DNA of 64,000 bases from Lacibacter cauensis (GCF_007830055.1 NZ_VLLE01000002.1:569953-633952); one strand, 5' to 3'; positions 27,131 through 36,470 are shown, counted from the first letter of the stretch. Program-made: numbers and translations. Notes: generated from the sequence alone by a model not told the origin.

Positions 27131-27200
27131 AACTACCGGGAATACTTACCCTAAAATTACGCAGCCACAAATTGTTCTAACATTAAGTTTTTGCGAAAAC

Positions 27201-27692
27201 TTATAATGCTTCAATTTTATGTAACAGTGAGGTTGTTGATAAACCTTCCACCAACGGAATTATTTCTATTTTACCACCGTTGGCCATTACTTCTTTAGCA
27301 CCAACAATGGTATCAACCGTATAATCGCCGCCTTTCACCAGTACATCGGGCATAACAGTAGTAATAAGGTTGAAGGGGGTATCTTCATCAAACAACACAA
27401 CAGCATCAACCATAACTAACGATGCAAGCACAAGCGCCCTGTTCTGCTCGTTGTTTACAGGCCGGTTTTCTCCTTTTAACCGTTTGGTGGAAGCATCGCT
27501 GTTGAGGCCCACCACCAGTACATCTGCAAAGGATGCAGCCTGCATGAGTGAGTGGATATGACCGGCATGGAGAATATCAAAGCAGCCGTTGGTGAATGCT
27601 ACAGTTTTACCAAACTTTCGCCAACGCATCAGCTCCTGTTGCAGCTGGTACTGGTTATGTATTTTCTGTTGAATGTGTTTGACTGATTTCAT
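27201..27692 (-). CDS. rfaE2: D-glycero-beta-D-manno-heptose 1-phosphate adenylyltransferase
   Basis: A 163-residue nucleotidyltransferase, equal to the C-terminal half of E. coli HldE. The cytidylyltransferase-like fold is shown by FTNGCFDILHAGHIHSL (HxGH nucleotide motif) and by PDVLVKGGDYTVDTIVG. It activates heptose phosphate to ADP-heptose for lipopolysaccharide cores. The kinase half (HldE1) is absent here and must be encoded elsewhere. Its start lies inside the end of the flippase gene (38-base overlap), which indicates translational coupling. Confidence 0.93.
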   Translation of the reverse strand: MKSVKHIQQKIHNQYQLQQELMRWRKFGKTVAFTNGCFDILHAGHIHSLMQAASFADVLVVGLNSDASTKRLKGENRPVNNEQNRALVLASLVMVDAVVLFDEDTPFNLITTVMPDVLVKGGDYTVDTIVGAKEVMANGGKIEIIPLVEGLSTTSLLHKIEAL

Positions 27693-28692
27693 TGCTTTTG
27701 CGATTAATGATCGGTAAGAGGATAAAGCAGATGAGGCCGCCTAATAAAATAACCAGTGTCTGGGCTATCCACAAGATCCAGCCAAATGTAAAACCGGTTA
27801 TTTCGGATAAGCCATACAGCATTAAAATTTCCTGCACAATAAACTGGTAAGCACCTATACCTCCCTGCGTAGCAATCATTCCCACACTGCCAAACGAGAG
27901 AATGGAAAATGCTTCCCTTGTGCCAAGGTGGGCCACTTCTTCCATGGCATAAAATCCAACACGGCTACTGAAGAAATACAAACTCCAGATGAGGATGGTG
28001 TGAATGATGAATAAACGGCGTTGCTTGATGTAACGTACACTGTTCAATCCATGCCAGATACCTTTCACAACGTTTTTGATACGTTCAATGATGCGGATAT
28101 GGCTGAACCGTTTAAACAGCCAGTAGGTTACAAATACAAATGAAACGATAATGCCTAAGATCATTCCGGTACGCAGCCAGGAAAACTCTTTGCCTCCACC
28201 GTTAAAGGTGTTTTGTAAAAGTGATAATGCAAACGAACCAACGGTATCGATCTGTAATAAAATCGTAATTACAAAAGCTGTAATTAAACACACCAGATCA
28301 ATCGCACGTTCTGCTACAATGGTGCCCACGAGTTTATCGGGAGCTACTTTTTCATAGCGGGCTAGTAAGGTACACTTGAGTACTTCGCCTAAACGTGGAA
28401 AGGCAAGATTGGCAAGATAGCCGATCATTACTGCATTAAATACATTGAAGGTGCCGGGTTTGTACCCCAAAGGTTCCATCAATATTTTCCAGCGCAAAGC
28501 CCGGATATAATGGCTTAATAACAGCATAGCAAATACAGGCAGAAACAGCCAGTAGTTGGCTTGCTTTAATGAAGTGCGGATCTGCTGCCAGCCTTTATCA
28601 TCAATACCTCTGGCCATCCACCATACCAGAAACAAACCAAGTCCCAGAAAAAAAAGGAATTGCGCTGCCAGGATGATTCGTTTCTTCAGCAT
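27655..28692 (-). CDS. Lysylphosphatidylglycerol synthase TM/UPF0104-type membrane protein
   Basis: A 345-residue inner-membrane protein with about eight hydrophobic helices. The family signature is visible around residues 88-115: MIGYLANLAFPRLGEVLKC, then LLARYEKVAPDKLVGTIVAERA. Related membrane domains flip phospholipids (MprF) or polyprenyl-linked sugars (AglD-type). The catalytic synthase domain of MprF is missing. It sits between panD and the overlapping rfaE2, so a role in envelope lipid or saccharide transport is plausible but not shown. Confidence 0.85.
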   Translation of the reverse strand: MLKKRIILAAQFLFFLGLGLFLVWWMARGIDDKGWQQIRTSLKQANYWLFLPVFAMLLLSHYIRALRWKILMEPLGYKPGTFNVFNAVMIGYLANLAFPRLGEVLKCTLLARYEKVAPDKLVGTIVAERAIDLVCLITAFVITILLQIDTVGSFALSLLQNTFNGGGKEFSWLRTGMILGIIVSFVFVTYWLFKRFSHIRIIERIKNVVKGIWHGLNSVRYIKQRRLFIIHTILIWSLYFFSSRVGFYAMEEVAHLGTREAFSILSFGSVGMIATQGGIGAYQFIVQEILMLYGLSEITGFTFGWILWIAQTLVILLGGLICFILLPIINRKSNEISQTHSTENT

Positions 28693-28707
28693 AAATGCGG
28701 ATACTCG

Positions 28708-29052
28708 TTAGAGTTTATTTGATTCTTTGGGAAATACCACCCATGGTTTAAAGTTCTTTGCTTCTTCAAACTTCATGGTTGCGTAAGATATGATAATTAC
28801 CACATCTCCAACAGCACCTTGACGTGCAGCGGGGCCGTTAAGGCAACAAACACCACTTCCACGTTTGCCTTTTATGAGATAAGTTTCTAAGCGATTTCCA
28901 TTGTTTACGTTCACCACCTGTATCTTTTCGTACTCGATCATATTCGCTGCATCCATCAGGTCTTCATCCAATGTAAGGCTGCCAACATAATGCAGATTGG
29001 CTTCTGTAATGGCAAGACGATGAATCTTCGACTTTAATACTTCAATTTCCAT
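28708..29052 (-). CDS. panD: Aspartate 1-decarboxylase PanD
   Basis: A 114-residue proenzyme that makes beta-alanine from aspartate for pantothenate. The self-cleavage site Gly24-Ser25 is in [12 protein letters not shown]; Ser25 becomes the pyruvoyl group. Other conserved segments are [31 protein letters not shown], and NGPAAR. It starts 37 bases after panC ends and stops 15 bases before the flippase gene, so it belongs to the same operon. Confidence 0.97.
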   Translation of the reverse strand: MEIEVLKSKIHRLAITEANLHYVGSLTLDEDLMDAANMIEYEKIQVVNVNNGNRLETYLIKGKRGSGVCCLNGPAARQGAVGDVVIIISYATMKFEEAKNFKPWVVFPKESNKL

Positions 29053-29089
29053 ACAGCAAATTTATAAGGAATCTTTTTAATGAAACTGC

Positions 29090-29938
29090 TTAGTGCGTTA
29101 ATACCATGTTGTCAATTAAACGCACTTCGCCAAGGTAAGCAGCAATCAATGCAACAACAGGATCGGTACCGTTCCACTGGGTAAGTGGTTCAAGTGTTGT
29201 TGCATGTGCAAGCTCTGTGTAATCAACCGTAAAACCATTATTTGTTAAAAGTGCGGTTGCGGCCTCTTTGATATTGTTGAGGTTGCCCGGCTGCAACTGT
29301 TGTTTCATTTGCAGCAGCGCTCTGTAAATGTATACCGCTGTTATTCGTTGCTGCGGGTTTAAACGCATGTTACGGCTGCTCATGGCCAAGCCATCTTCTT
29401 CACGAAGGGTAGGCGCAATGTGCAGTTTGGTGGATATGTTTTCCTGTTGAAGCAGCTGTTGAATAACCATACACTGTTGGTAATCTTTCTGCCCCATAAA
29501 TAAATCATCTGCTTCAACAATCTGCAGTAATCTTTTCATAACCTGGTAAACACCCTGGAAATGCCCTGGTCTGTATTGCCCTTCCAGAACTGTTTCCAAA
29601 AAGCCAAGTTCGTAATGGGGGAGGTTAGCAGTTCCTGCAGGGTAAATTTCAGCAACTGATGGCAGAAATAACACATCGGTGCCAATGCCGAGCAATTTTT
29701 CAATATCGGCGCTAAGGGTGATCGGGTATTTCGAAAAATCGTTTGGATCGTTAAACTGGGTAGGGTTTACAAAAATGCTGCAAACGCTAATGTCTGTATA
29801 AGCTTTTGACTGTTGTATGAGGGAGAGATGGCCTTTATGGAGGGCGCCCATGGTAGGAACAAACCCTGTTTTAAGCCCCTTTTTTCCTGCACTCTGTAAA
29901 TAGATTTGCAATTCCGGAATAGTATGAAAAATGAGCAT
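29090..29938 (-). CDS. panC: Pantothenate synthetase PanC
   Basis: A 282-residue ATP-dependent ligase joining pantoate and beta-alanine. It has PTMGALHKGH (residues 28-37, HxGH type), SIFVNPTQFN, FMGQKDYQQ and the KMSKS-like MSSRNMRL. It leads the minus-strand cluster panC-panD-flippase-rfaE2-ppk1-ppx-panB and is divergent from the GT5-like gene across about 107 bases. This panC/GT5/DUF4270 neighbourhood is, to my knowledge, common in Bacteroidota. Confidence 0.97.
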   Translation of the reverse strand: MLIFHTIPELQIYLQSAGKKGLKTGFVPTMGALHKGHLSLIQQSKAYTDISVCSIFVNPTQFNDPNDFSKYPITLSADIEKLLGIGTDVLFLPSVAEIYPAGTANLPHYELGFLETVLEGQYRPGHFQGVYQVMKRLLQIVEADDLFMGQKDYQQCMVIQQLLQQENISTKLHIAPTLREEDGLAMSSRNMRLNPQQRITAVYIYRALLQMKQQLQPGNLNNIKEAATALLTNNGFTVDYTELAHATTLEPLTQWNGTDPVVALIAAYLGEVRLIDNMVLTH

Positions 29939-29996
29939 AAAGTATTGTTTTTGCGTGCAAAACAGCCATAATCAGGGCCTTTTGCATAAAATCCAC

Positions 29997-30004
29997 TACC
30001 TTTG
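29997..30004 (+). promoter_or_regulatory. -7 element (TACCTTTG) for the GT5-like gene
   Basis: A perfect TAnnTTTG in the divergent region between panC and the GT5-like gene, 41 bases before ATG 30046. Confidence 0.55.
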
Positions 30005-30045
30005 CACACCTTATTTAACAGGTAACGTTTCTTTAACAATCAGTA

Positions 30046-30864
30046 ATGGTAGCAGCAAAGAAAAGAATTTTATTCATTGCCAGTGAAATGTCTCCGTATC
30101 TGGAGGAAACAGATTTCTCGTCCATCGTAAATCAGTTGGCAATTAAAGCAAATGAGAGTGGTTTTGAGATCCGTTGCATAATGCCACGTTTTGGTGTTAT
30201 TAACGAGCGTCGTCATCGTTTACACGAAGTTGTACGTTTAAGTGGTATCAATGTATCGGTAGACAACGACGATTATCCATTGCAGATTAAGGTAGCATCG
30301 TTGCCGAATGCCCGTTTGCAGGTTTATTTCCTCGAAAACGAAGATTTCTTTAAACGCAAATTCATTTATCATGATGAGAACGAGAAATGGTTCGATGATA
30401 ATGATCTGCGTACGATCTTCTTTTGTAAAGGCGCATTGGAAACAGTAAAAAAATTCGGATGGCCTCCAGACATTATTCATTGCAGTGGCTGGATGACCGG
30501 TTTAATACCCATGTACCTGCAAACCGCTTACAAGAAGGAGCCGGTATTTGGTAACAGCAAACTCATCTTCACCGTTGGTCAAAATACATTTAAGGAAAAG
30601 CTCGGTGCTAAGTTTTTGAAGCTTGCCAATATTCACGCAAGCATCAAAGACAAAGACCTTGAGCCCTACAAGGATACCAACAACACAGCCATGTTCCGTG
30701 GCGGTGCTACGTATGCAGATGCAATTACTTTTGGAGCTGAAAAGGTTGATAAAAAACTGCTTGAAGAGTTTGGCAAAGTGCGTGGTAAGAAAGTGTTGCC
30801 ATTTAATCCTGATGGTGATTTAACAGACTATTTACAACTATATACCGACCTTTCGGCGAAATAA
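30046..30864 (+). CDS. Half-length GT5 glycogen/starch synthase-like protein
   Basis: A 272-residue protein resembling only the N-terminal Rossmann domain of GlgA (RILFIASEMSPYLEE, then IRCIMPRFGVINERR, then PDIIHCSGWMTGLIPMYL). Two essential parts of a glycogen synthase are missing: the KxGG ADP-glucose motif, replaced by EETDF at about residues 19-23, and the whole C-terminal domain with the E-x7-E catalytic region. Annotation as glycogen synthase is therefore misleading. It may be a non-catalytic relative. Its reading frame is intact and codon use is normal, so it is not obviously decaying. It is cotranscribed with a DUF4270 lipoprotein 15 bases downstream and is divergent from panC. Confidence 0.85.
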   Translation: MVAAKKRILFIASEMSPYLEETDFSSIVNQLAIKANESGFEIRCIMPRFGVINERRHRLHEVVRLSGINVSVDNDDYPLQIKVASLPNARLQVYFLENEDFFKRKFIYHDENEKWFDDNDLRTIFFCKGALETVKKFGWPPDIIHCSGWMTGLIPMYLQTAYKKEPVFGNSKLIFTVGQNTFKEKLGAKFLKLANIHASIKDKDLEPYKDTNNTAMFRGGATYADAITFGAEKVDKKLLEEFGKVRGKKVLPFNPDGDLTDYLQLYTDLSAK

Positions 30865-30879
30865 TATTGTCATCATTCT

Positions 30880-32370
30880 ATGAACTTTCTCACACCGGAG
30901 ATGCGCAGAAGTACTACGTTTTTAGCTGTTTCTTTTTTGTTTGTTTTTATTCTGAACGGTTGTACCAAGCTCGAGAGTACAAGATTAGGTGGTGATTTAT
31001 TGCCAGGCGGTGACAGGCTTGTCACCGATACGCTTGTTCTTCCTGTTCAAACCTATTCGTTCCTCGATCAGGACTCTATCCTTCTAGATAAAAGCGAGCA
31101 ATATTTATTAGGTTGGGTTAACGACCCGATGTTTGGTACCACAAGTGCCTCAATTTCGGCGCAGTTTCTGCCATCGTCGTATCCTTTTTCTTTTGCAGTA
31201 GCAAAAGACAGTTTATACCTCGACTCTTGTGTGTTATCACTTTCATTTAATGGCTTGTATGGCGATACCAATGCACTGACGAAAGTAAATGTTTACAAAC
31301 TGTCCGATCCAACATTTAAGTCGAACATTTATTATCCACTTACATTTTTACCGAATTTTTCAACGGGTGATTTGTTAGGATCAACATCGTACACTGTTGC
31401 TGAAATCCGTAATAAAAAATACAACACACGTTATACCGACGACAGTATTTTTAACCAGTTACGTATTCGTTTAAATGATGCGTTTGGCCGTTCATTACTC
31501 GATCAGGATAATGTGAATGGCGCATTCCGTAACGATACCATTTTTAAAAACTTCTTCAACGGTTTAGCAATTGTTCCTGATACAACAGTTAGCGGAAATG
31601 CAATCAGCTATTTCCAGTTGAACAATGCGAAAACACGTATCAGCCTTTACTATCGTCAGCTGAACAGAGAAGGCAAGTTTGATACGGCTGCTGTGCGGTT
31701 TAATTTTGTAGCAGATACAATCCGCAGTGCCAGTGCAAACAAAGTTTACCGCAATTACAACGGTAGTACAGTTGCTCCATTTTTGAATAATACGCAGCCT
31801 TCGAGCCTGGTTTATTTGCAAAGCGGTCCCGGAACAGCTGTACGTGTTTCGGTACCAGGGTTAGATACGATCCGCAACAAATCTTACATCATTCATCGTG
31901 CAGAATTGGTGGCCCAGCAAGTATATCAAGGTCCGGTAGCACAGGAAAGCATTTTTGTTCCTCCTTACCTGCACCTTTTCAGTTATTCAGCAACGAATGA
32001 TGTTGAGCCGATTCCGTTTGATCAGCCTTATTATTTTGTAAACTCGTTTTTCCTTAATCCCCGCCAGTTAGATACGGTGTTTAATATTGAAACAGCGTAC
32101 ACCGGTGGTAATCCGAATTACATTCAGGATATTGCCAGCAACAAAATCGCTGAGTATCGTTTCAACATGACGAGTTATGTTCAGAGTCTTGTAACCGGGA
32201 AGACCACCCGCAGAGATTTTAAACTTTCGGCGCCGTATTACCCCCGTTTCAGTAATAAGAAAATCGGATCCTCCAACCTTAACCCGCTGGCTTATGGCAG
32301 GGTGCAGTTAGGCGGAGGTGCGCATCCCTCACAAAAGATGTATGTGCGTATCTATTACTCCAAGCAATAA
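30880..32370 (+). CDS. DUF4270-family lipoprotein
   Basis: A 496-residue exported protein with a lipobox (FILNG|CTK). The opening of the mature part, STRLGGDLLPGGDRLVTDT, and the SLYLDSCVLSL segment are characteristic of DUF4270 proteins of Bacteroidota. No function is established for the family. It begins 15 bases after the GT5-like gene, suggesting one transcript. The second Met (residue 8) could also be the start; both give a signal peptide. Confidence 0.87.
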   Translation: MNFLTPEMRRSTTFLAVSFLFVFILNGCTKLESTRLGGDLLPGGDRLVTDTLVLPVQTYSFLDQDSILLDKSEQYLLGWVNDPMFGTTSASISAQFLPSSYPFSFAVAKDSLYLDSCVLSLSFNGLYGDTNALTKVNVYKLSDPTFKSNIYYPLTFLPNFSTGDLLGSTSYTVAEIRNKKYNTRYTDDSIFNQLRIRLNDAFGRSLLDQDNVNGAFRNDTIFKNFFNGLAIVPDTTVSGNAISYFQLNNAKTRISLYYRQLNREGKFDTAAVRFNFVADTIRSASANKVYRNYNGSTVAPFLNNTQPSSLVYLQSGPGTAVRVSVPGLDTIRNKSYIIHRAELVAQQVYQGPVAQESIFVPPYLHLFSYSATNDVEPIPFDQPYYFVNSFFLNPRQLDTVFNIETAYTGGNPNYIQDIASNKIAEYRFNMTSYVQSLVTGKTTRRDFKLSAPYYPRFSNKKIGSSNLNPLAYGRVQLGGGAHPSQKMYVRIYYSKQ

Positions 32371-32391
32371 CTTTTGAATTATTTCATAACC

Positions 32392-32399
32392 TATCTTTG
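32392..32399 (+). promoter_or_regulatory. -7 element (TATCTTTG) for metK
   Basis: A perfect TAnnTTTG, with a TTTG 15 bases upstream (32373-32376) that is closer than usual. It leaves a leader of about 40 bases before metK at 32445. Confidence 0.6.
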
Positions 32400-32444
32400 C
32401 GGCTTTCCGAGCTAAACCATCGGAGCTTATAAACTCATTATTTT

Positions 32445-33701
32445 ATGCCTTATTTATTTACATCCGAATCAGTTTCTGAAGGACATCCTGATAAAGTTGC
32501 AGACCAGATCAGTGATGCGTTGATTGATAACTTTCTTGCTTTTGATCCGCAGTCGAAGGTGGCTTGCGAAACACTGGTTACAACGGGACAAGTTGTGTTG
32601 GCCGGTGAAGTAAAATCGAAAGCTTACCTGGATGTACAGGACATTGCACGTGGTGTAATTAAAAAGATTGGCTATACTAAGAGCGAGTATATGTTCGAAG
32701 CAAACTCATGTGGTGTGTTAAGCGCTATTCATGAGCAGAGTGCCGACATTAACCAAGGTGTTGATCGTAAGAAGAAAGAAGAGCAAGGTGCTGGTGATCA
32801 AGGTATGATGTTTGGTTATGCAACTAACGAAACAGAGCATTACATGCCATTGGCGTTGGATCTTGCACATAATCTGTTAATTGAATTAGCAGCTATCCGT
32901 CGTGAGAAGAATTCGAAAATGCCTTACCTGCGTCCAGATGCAAAGAGCCAGGTAACATTGGAATACGATGATAACAACCGCCCGGTTCGTATTGATGCAA
33001 TTGTAATTTCTACACAGCACGATGATTTTGATGCCGAAGCAAAAATGCTGGCGAAGATCAAAGCTGATGTAATCAATATTCTGATCCCTCGCATTAAGTC
33101 AAAATATAAAAAGTACGCTAAGTTGTTCAACAACGACATTAAATACCACATCAACCCAACAGGTAAGTTTGTAATTGGCGGGCCTCACGGTGATACTGGT
33201 TTAACAGGTCGTAAAATCATTGTTGATACATACGGTGGTAAAGGTGCACACGGTGGTGGTGCGTTCAGCGGTAAAGATCCTTCTAAAGTAGATCGTTCTG
33301 CTGCTTATGCAACACGCCATATTGCAAAGAACCTTGTTGCTGCAGGTTTGTGCGATGAAGTGCTGGTACAGGTTTCTTATGCAATTGGTGTTGCCAAGCC
33401 AACCTCTATCAACGTAAATACATATGGTACAGCAAAGGTTGATTTGAGCGATGGCGAAATTGCAAAGATTGTTGAAGGCATCTTTGATATGCGTCCTTAC
33501 TTCATCGAGCAGCGCTTGAAATTGCGTAACCCGATCTACAGTGAAACAGCAGCTTATGGTCACATGGGTCGTGTTCCTGAAGTGGTTGAGAAATCATTCA
33601 AGAGTCCCGATGGTAAAGTGAAGAAAGTAAAAGTTGAGTTGTTTACCTGGGAGAAATTAGATTATGTATCGAAAGTGAAAAAAGCTTTCGGTTTAAAATA
33701 A
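32445..33701 (+). CDS. metK: S-adenosylmethionine synthase
   Basis: A 418-residue enzyme making SAM from methionine and ATP. Signatures are [20 protein letters not shown], the [12 protein letters not shown] loop, [12 protein letters not shown] and the [19 protein letters not shown] phosphate-binding segment. It is slightly longer than the E. coli enzyme because of an insertion around residues 200-230. It supplies SAM for, among others, the rlmB-type methyltransferase immediately downstream. Its own promoter and a GAAA-loop terminator make it a single-gene unit. Confidence 0.97.
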   Translation: MPYLFTSESVSEGHPDKVADQISDALIDNFLAFDPQSKVACETLVTTGQVVLAGEVKSKAYLDVQDIARGVIKKIGYTKSEYMFEANSCGVLSAIHEQSADINQGVDRKKKEEQGAGDQGMMFGYATNETEHYMPLALDLAHNLLIELAAIRREKNSKMPYLRPDAKSQVTLEYDDNNRPVRIDAIVISTQHDDFDAEAKMLAKIKADVINILIPRIKSKYKKYAKLFNNDIKYHINPTGKFVIGGPHGDTGLTGRKIIVDTYGGKGAHGGGAFSGKDPSKVDRSAAYATRHIAKNLVAAGLCDEVLVQVSYAIGVAKPTSINVNTYGTAKVDLSDGEIAKIVEGIFDMRPYFIEQRLKLRNPIYSETAAYGHMGRVPEVVEKSFKSPDGKVKKVKVELFTWEKLDYVSKVKKAFGLK

Positions 33702-33725
33702 CCCAATAAACCATCAATGTGGTTC

Positions 33726-33762
33726 AAACCCATAAACCGAAAGGTTTGTGGGTTTCTTTTTT
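33726..33762 (+). terminator. Rho-independent terminator after metK
   Basis: A 13-base stem (33726-33738 with 33743-33755, AAACCCATAAACC) with a GAAA tetraloop and one wobble pair, followed by CTTTTTT. Confidence 0.9.
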
Positions 33763-34542
33763 ATGTTTCTTTGCAATGTGAAACAGTTCCGTCAAAAACA
33801 ACAACGTCCCAAAAAGTCTTCATTAGTAATTGGCCGTATTGCCGTGCTTGAAGCATTGCAGGAAGGCAAACAACTCGATCGTATTTACATGCAGAGTAAT
33901 TTGCATGGCGATGTAGCCGATGAAATTCAAAAGCTGGCTTATAAGCAACAGGTGCCCATTAATAAAGTACCGGTTGAAAAGCTGAACAGTTTTAATGTCA
34001 ACGATCATGAGGGTATTGTTGCACAGCTTTCGAAGATTCGTTACCAGGATCTGCAGCAGGTAATTGATTGGGTAGTGGAGAAAGGTGAAGCACCGATGTT
34101 TGTTATTCTTGATGGTGTTACCGATGTACGCAATATCGGCGGTATTGCACGTACGGCTTTATGCTGTGGTGCACAGGCTATCATCATTCCGGATAAAGGA
34201 GTGGGGGCGTTGAATGAAGATGCGATACTGGCCAGTGCCGGTGCATTGGAACAAATTGCTGTATGCCGTGTAAACAGTTTAATGAAAGCGGTGGATGATC
34301 TGCATCTTAACGGCATCAAAGTATTGGCGAGTGAAATGACAGCAAAGAAAAGTATTTACACTTGCGATTTTAAAGAACCTTGTGCCATTGTAATGGGAGG
34401 AGAAGAGAAAGGTGTTTTTCCAGGTTTGATGAAGATTTGCGATGAAACGTTTAAAATTCCCATGAAAGGAGATTTTGAAAGTTTAAATGTAGGTGTAGCA
34501 ACGGCAATGATTCTGTACGAAGGGATGAAGCAGCGAGGGTAG
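33763..34542 (+). CDS. rlmB: TrmH/SpoU-family 23S rRNA guanosine-2'-O-methyltransferase (RlmB type)
   Basis: A SPOUT methyltransferase of up to 259 residues. The N-terminal L30e-like substrate domain is LVIGRIAVLEALQEG. The C-terminal knot has the three SpoU motifs: LDGVTDVRNIGGIARTA, IVMGGEEKGV and IPMKGDFESLNVGVATAM. RlmB methylates G2251 of 23S rRNA; a related tRNA target cannot be excluded. The start is uncertain. ATG 33763 directly follows the metK terminator T-run, while a -7-like TTTCTTTG at 33766-33773 points to GTG 33778 as a leaderless start. Confidence 0.88.
   Translation: MFLCNVKQFRQKQQRPKKSSLVIGRIAVLEALQEGKQLDRIYMQSNLHGDVADEIQKLAYKQQVPINKVPVEKLNSFNVNDHEGIVAQLSKIRYQDLQQVIDWVVEKGEAPMFVILDGVTDVRNIGGIARTALCCGAQAIIIPDKGVGALNEDAILASAGALEQIAVCRVNSLMKAVDDLHLNGIKVLASEMTAKKSIYTCDFKEPCAIVMGGEEKGVFPGLMKICDETFKIPMKGDFESLNVGVATAMILYEGMKQRG
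33766..33773 (+). promoter_or_regulatory. Possible -7 element (TTTCTTTG) inside the rlmB 5' end
   Basis: One mismatch to TAnnTTTG, lying between the metK terminator and GTG 33778. If used, translation must begin at or after 33778. Confidence 0.35.
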
Positions 34543-34578
34543 CTTAACCTTTTTTCCTAACTCTCTTAAGTTGAAATA

Positions 34579-35436
34579 ATGGAGCAGCATTCAATTAAAC
34601 TTATCGAATGTCCACGTGATGCTATGCAGGGGTGGAAACAGATGATTCCTACCGAAAAGAAAATCGCTTACATCAATGCTTTGTTACAGGTAGGGTTTGA
34701 TACGATCGACTTTGGAAGTTTTGTATCGCCCAAAGCTATTCCACAAATGGCCGATACGAAACAGGTGCTTGCCGGGCTTGACTTAACCGGTTCAAAATCG
34801 AAACTGTTGGCCATTATCGCCAATGAAAGAGGAGCCGAAGAGGCTGTTTTGTACAACGAAATCAGTTACCTCGGGTTTCCGCTATCTGTCTCCGAAACAT
34901 TTCAGCATCGAAATACGAATAGTTCAATCGCAGAGTCGTTAAAAAGGGTAGAGGCGATTCAGGAACTCTGTATTAGAAACAATAAGCAACTGGTGGTTTA
35001 TCTGTCGATGGGATTTGGTAACCCGTATGGCGACTCGTGGTCGGAAGAGATCGTTTTTGAAAAGGCTAATCAACTGGCCAATATGGGAATTGAGATTATT
35101 TCACTTGCAGATACTGTGGGGCTGGCAACGGCCGACCAGGTAAAACGTGTAACCGGTCATCTTATCCGAAACATGCCTGAGGTTGAAATAGGTGTTCACC
35201 TGCATTCAACCGCCGTTAACTGGAGAGAAAAACTCGAGGCTGCTTACAAGGTTGGCTGTCGAAGATTCGATTCTGCACTTTTGGGAATCGGCGGTTGTCC
35301 GATGGCCAATGATGAATTGGTGGGTAACATGGATACAACGAAAGTGTTGAGTTTTTTTGAAAACAAAGAATCGCTGCATTTGAATGCTGAAGCCTTGCAG
35401 CTCAGCCTGCATTTAGCCGCCGAAATATTTAACTGA
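34579..35436 (+). CDS. Hydroxymethylglutaryl-CoA lyase
   Basis: A 285-residue TIM-barrel enzyme that splits HMG-CoA into acetyl-CoA and acetoacetate in leucine breakdown. The HMGL-like family residues are visible: Arg-Asp in ECPRDAMQGW, the metal histidines in GVHLHSTAVNW, and the catalytic cysteine in LLGIGGCPMANDE. Length is normal. Its stop shares one base with the start of the GSCFA gene. The other leucine-degradation genes are not in this window, although the acyl-CoA dehydrogenase at 4.7 kb belongs to the same broad class. Confidence 0.92.
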   Translation: MEQHSIKLIECPRDAMQGWKQMIPTEKKIAYINALLQVGFDTIDFGSFVSPKAIPQMADTKQVLAGLDLTGSKSKLLAIIANERGAEEAVLYNEISYLGFPLSVSETFQHRNTNSSIAESLKRVEAIQELCIRNNKQLVVYLSMGFGNPYGDSWSEEIVFEKANQLANMGIEIISLADTVGLATADQVKRVTGHLIRNMPEVEIGVHLHSTAVNWREKLEAAYKVGCRRFDSALLGIGGCPMANDELVGNMDTTKVLSFFENKESLHLNAEALQLSLHLAAEIFN

Positions 35437-36410
35437 TGAACTTTTTTGCACATATTGATTTGAAGCCTTTGCCGATGCCGATCACGCATCAGCAGAAGCT
35501 TTTACTTATCGGAAGTTGTTTTACAGAGCATATTGGAAATAATCTTAGCGATTTGAAATTTAATGTTTTACAAAATCCTAATGGTATTTTGTTTGAGACA
35601 GAAAGTGTAGCCCGGAGCCTGGTTTCGTACATTCAACATAAACAGTATGCCGCTGCGGATTTGTTTCATTATAATGAACTTTGGCAGAGCTGGGATCATC
35701 ATAGCCGGTTCTCCAATCCATCACTGGAAGCTGCTTTAACTGCAATAAATCAGTCGCAAACCGAAGCGCATCATTTTTTAAAAGATGCCGATTGGCTTAT
35801 TATTACGCTAGGCTCGTCGTTTGTGTATAAGCTGAATGATGCTGGCCGTTTTGTTGCCAACTGTCACAAGGCTCCCGGACAATGGTTTACAAAGCATTTA
35901 TTGCCCATAGATGAGCAAATTGCTTTGCTGGACAATACCATTCACCAGCTGTTTCATTTTAATCCCAGGCTAAAGATCATTTTTACTATCAGTCCAGTAA
36001 GGCATCTGCGTGATGGCGTTGTGGAAAATAACCGCAGCAAGGCCCGTTTGCTTGAAACCGTGCATCATCTCGTAAATAAGTTCGATCGGTTGTTTTATTT
36101 CCCGGCTTATGAGCTGGTTATTGATGTGCTGCGTGATTATCGTTTTTACGATATCGATCTGGCACATCCCAATTACGCTGCTACACAGTTTGTAATGGAT
36201 AAGTTCAGCGAATGTGCATTTACAGAAGAAACGAAAAGTTTAATCAAAACAATCCGGCAAATTGTAACGGCGAAAAATCACAAAGCATTTAACCCCGAAT
36301 CGCAACAGCACCAAGCATTTCTAAAGCAACATTATGAAAAGGCAGTTCAGCTTGCACAGGAGCATCCATATCTAAATCTCCAAGATGAGCTGCAATACTT
36401 TAAAGGTTGA
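35436..36410 (+). CDS. GSCFA-domain protein (SGNH-hydrolase-like)
   Basis: A 324-residue protein named for its N-terminal motif, here GSCFT in LLLIGSCFTEHIGNNL. It is followed by LGSSFVYK, IFTISPVRHLRDGVVENN and the DIDLAHPNYAATQFV segment, which carries the Asp/His of an SGNH-like active site. The family is thought to be lipase- or esterase-like, but I know of no proven substrate. The start overlaps the HMG-CoA lyase stop by one base (TGATG), so translation is coupled. Confidence 0.88.
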   Translation: MNFFAHIDLKPLPMPITHQQKLLLIGSCFTEHIGNNLSDLKFNVLQNPNGILFETESVARSLVSYIQHKQYAAADLFHYNELWQSWDHHSRFSNPSLEAALTAINQSQTEAHHFLKDADWLIITLGSSFVYKLNDAGRFVANCHKAPGQWFTKHLLPIDEQIALLDNTIHQLFHFNPRLKIIFTISPVRHLRDGVVENNRSKARLLETVHHLVNKFDRLFYFPAYELVIDVLRDYRFYDIDLAHPNYAATQFVMDKFSECAFTEETKSLIKTIRQIVTAKNHKAFNPESQQHQAFLKQHYEKAVQLAQEHPYLNLQDELQYFKG

Positions 36411-36470
36411 TTATCAAATCCTAAAGTAAATATTTTTCTTATAATTAATATTATGTTAAATAGCCGCACA

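Noticed and set aside
32400-32444. SAM-II riboswitch before metK
   Set aside because: The leader is short and does not carry the conserved SAM-II core as I remember it. I keep only a low-interest note on possible alternative pairing.
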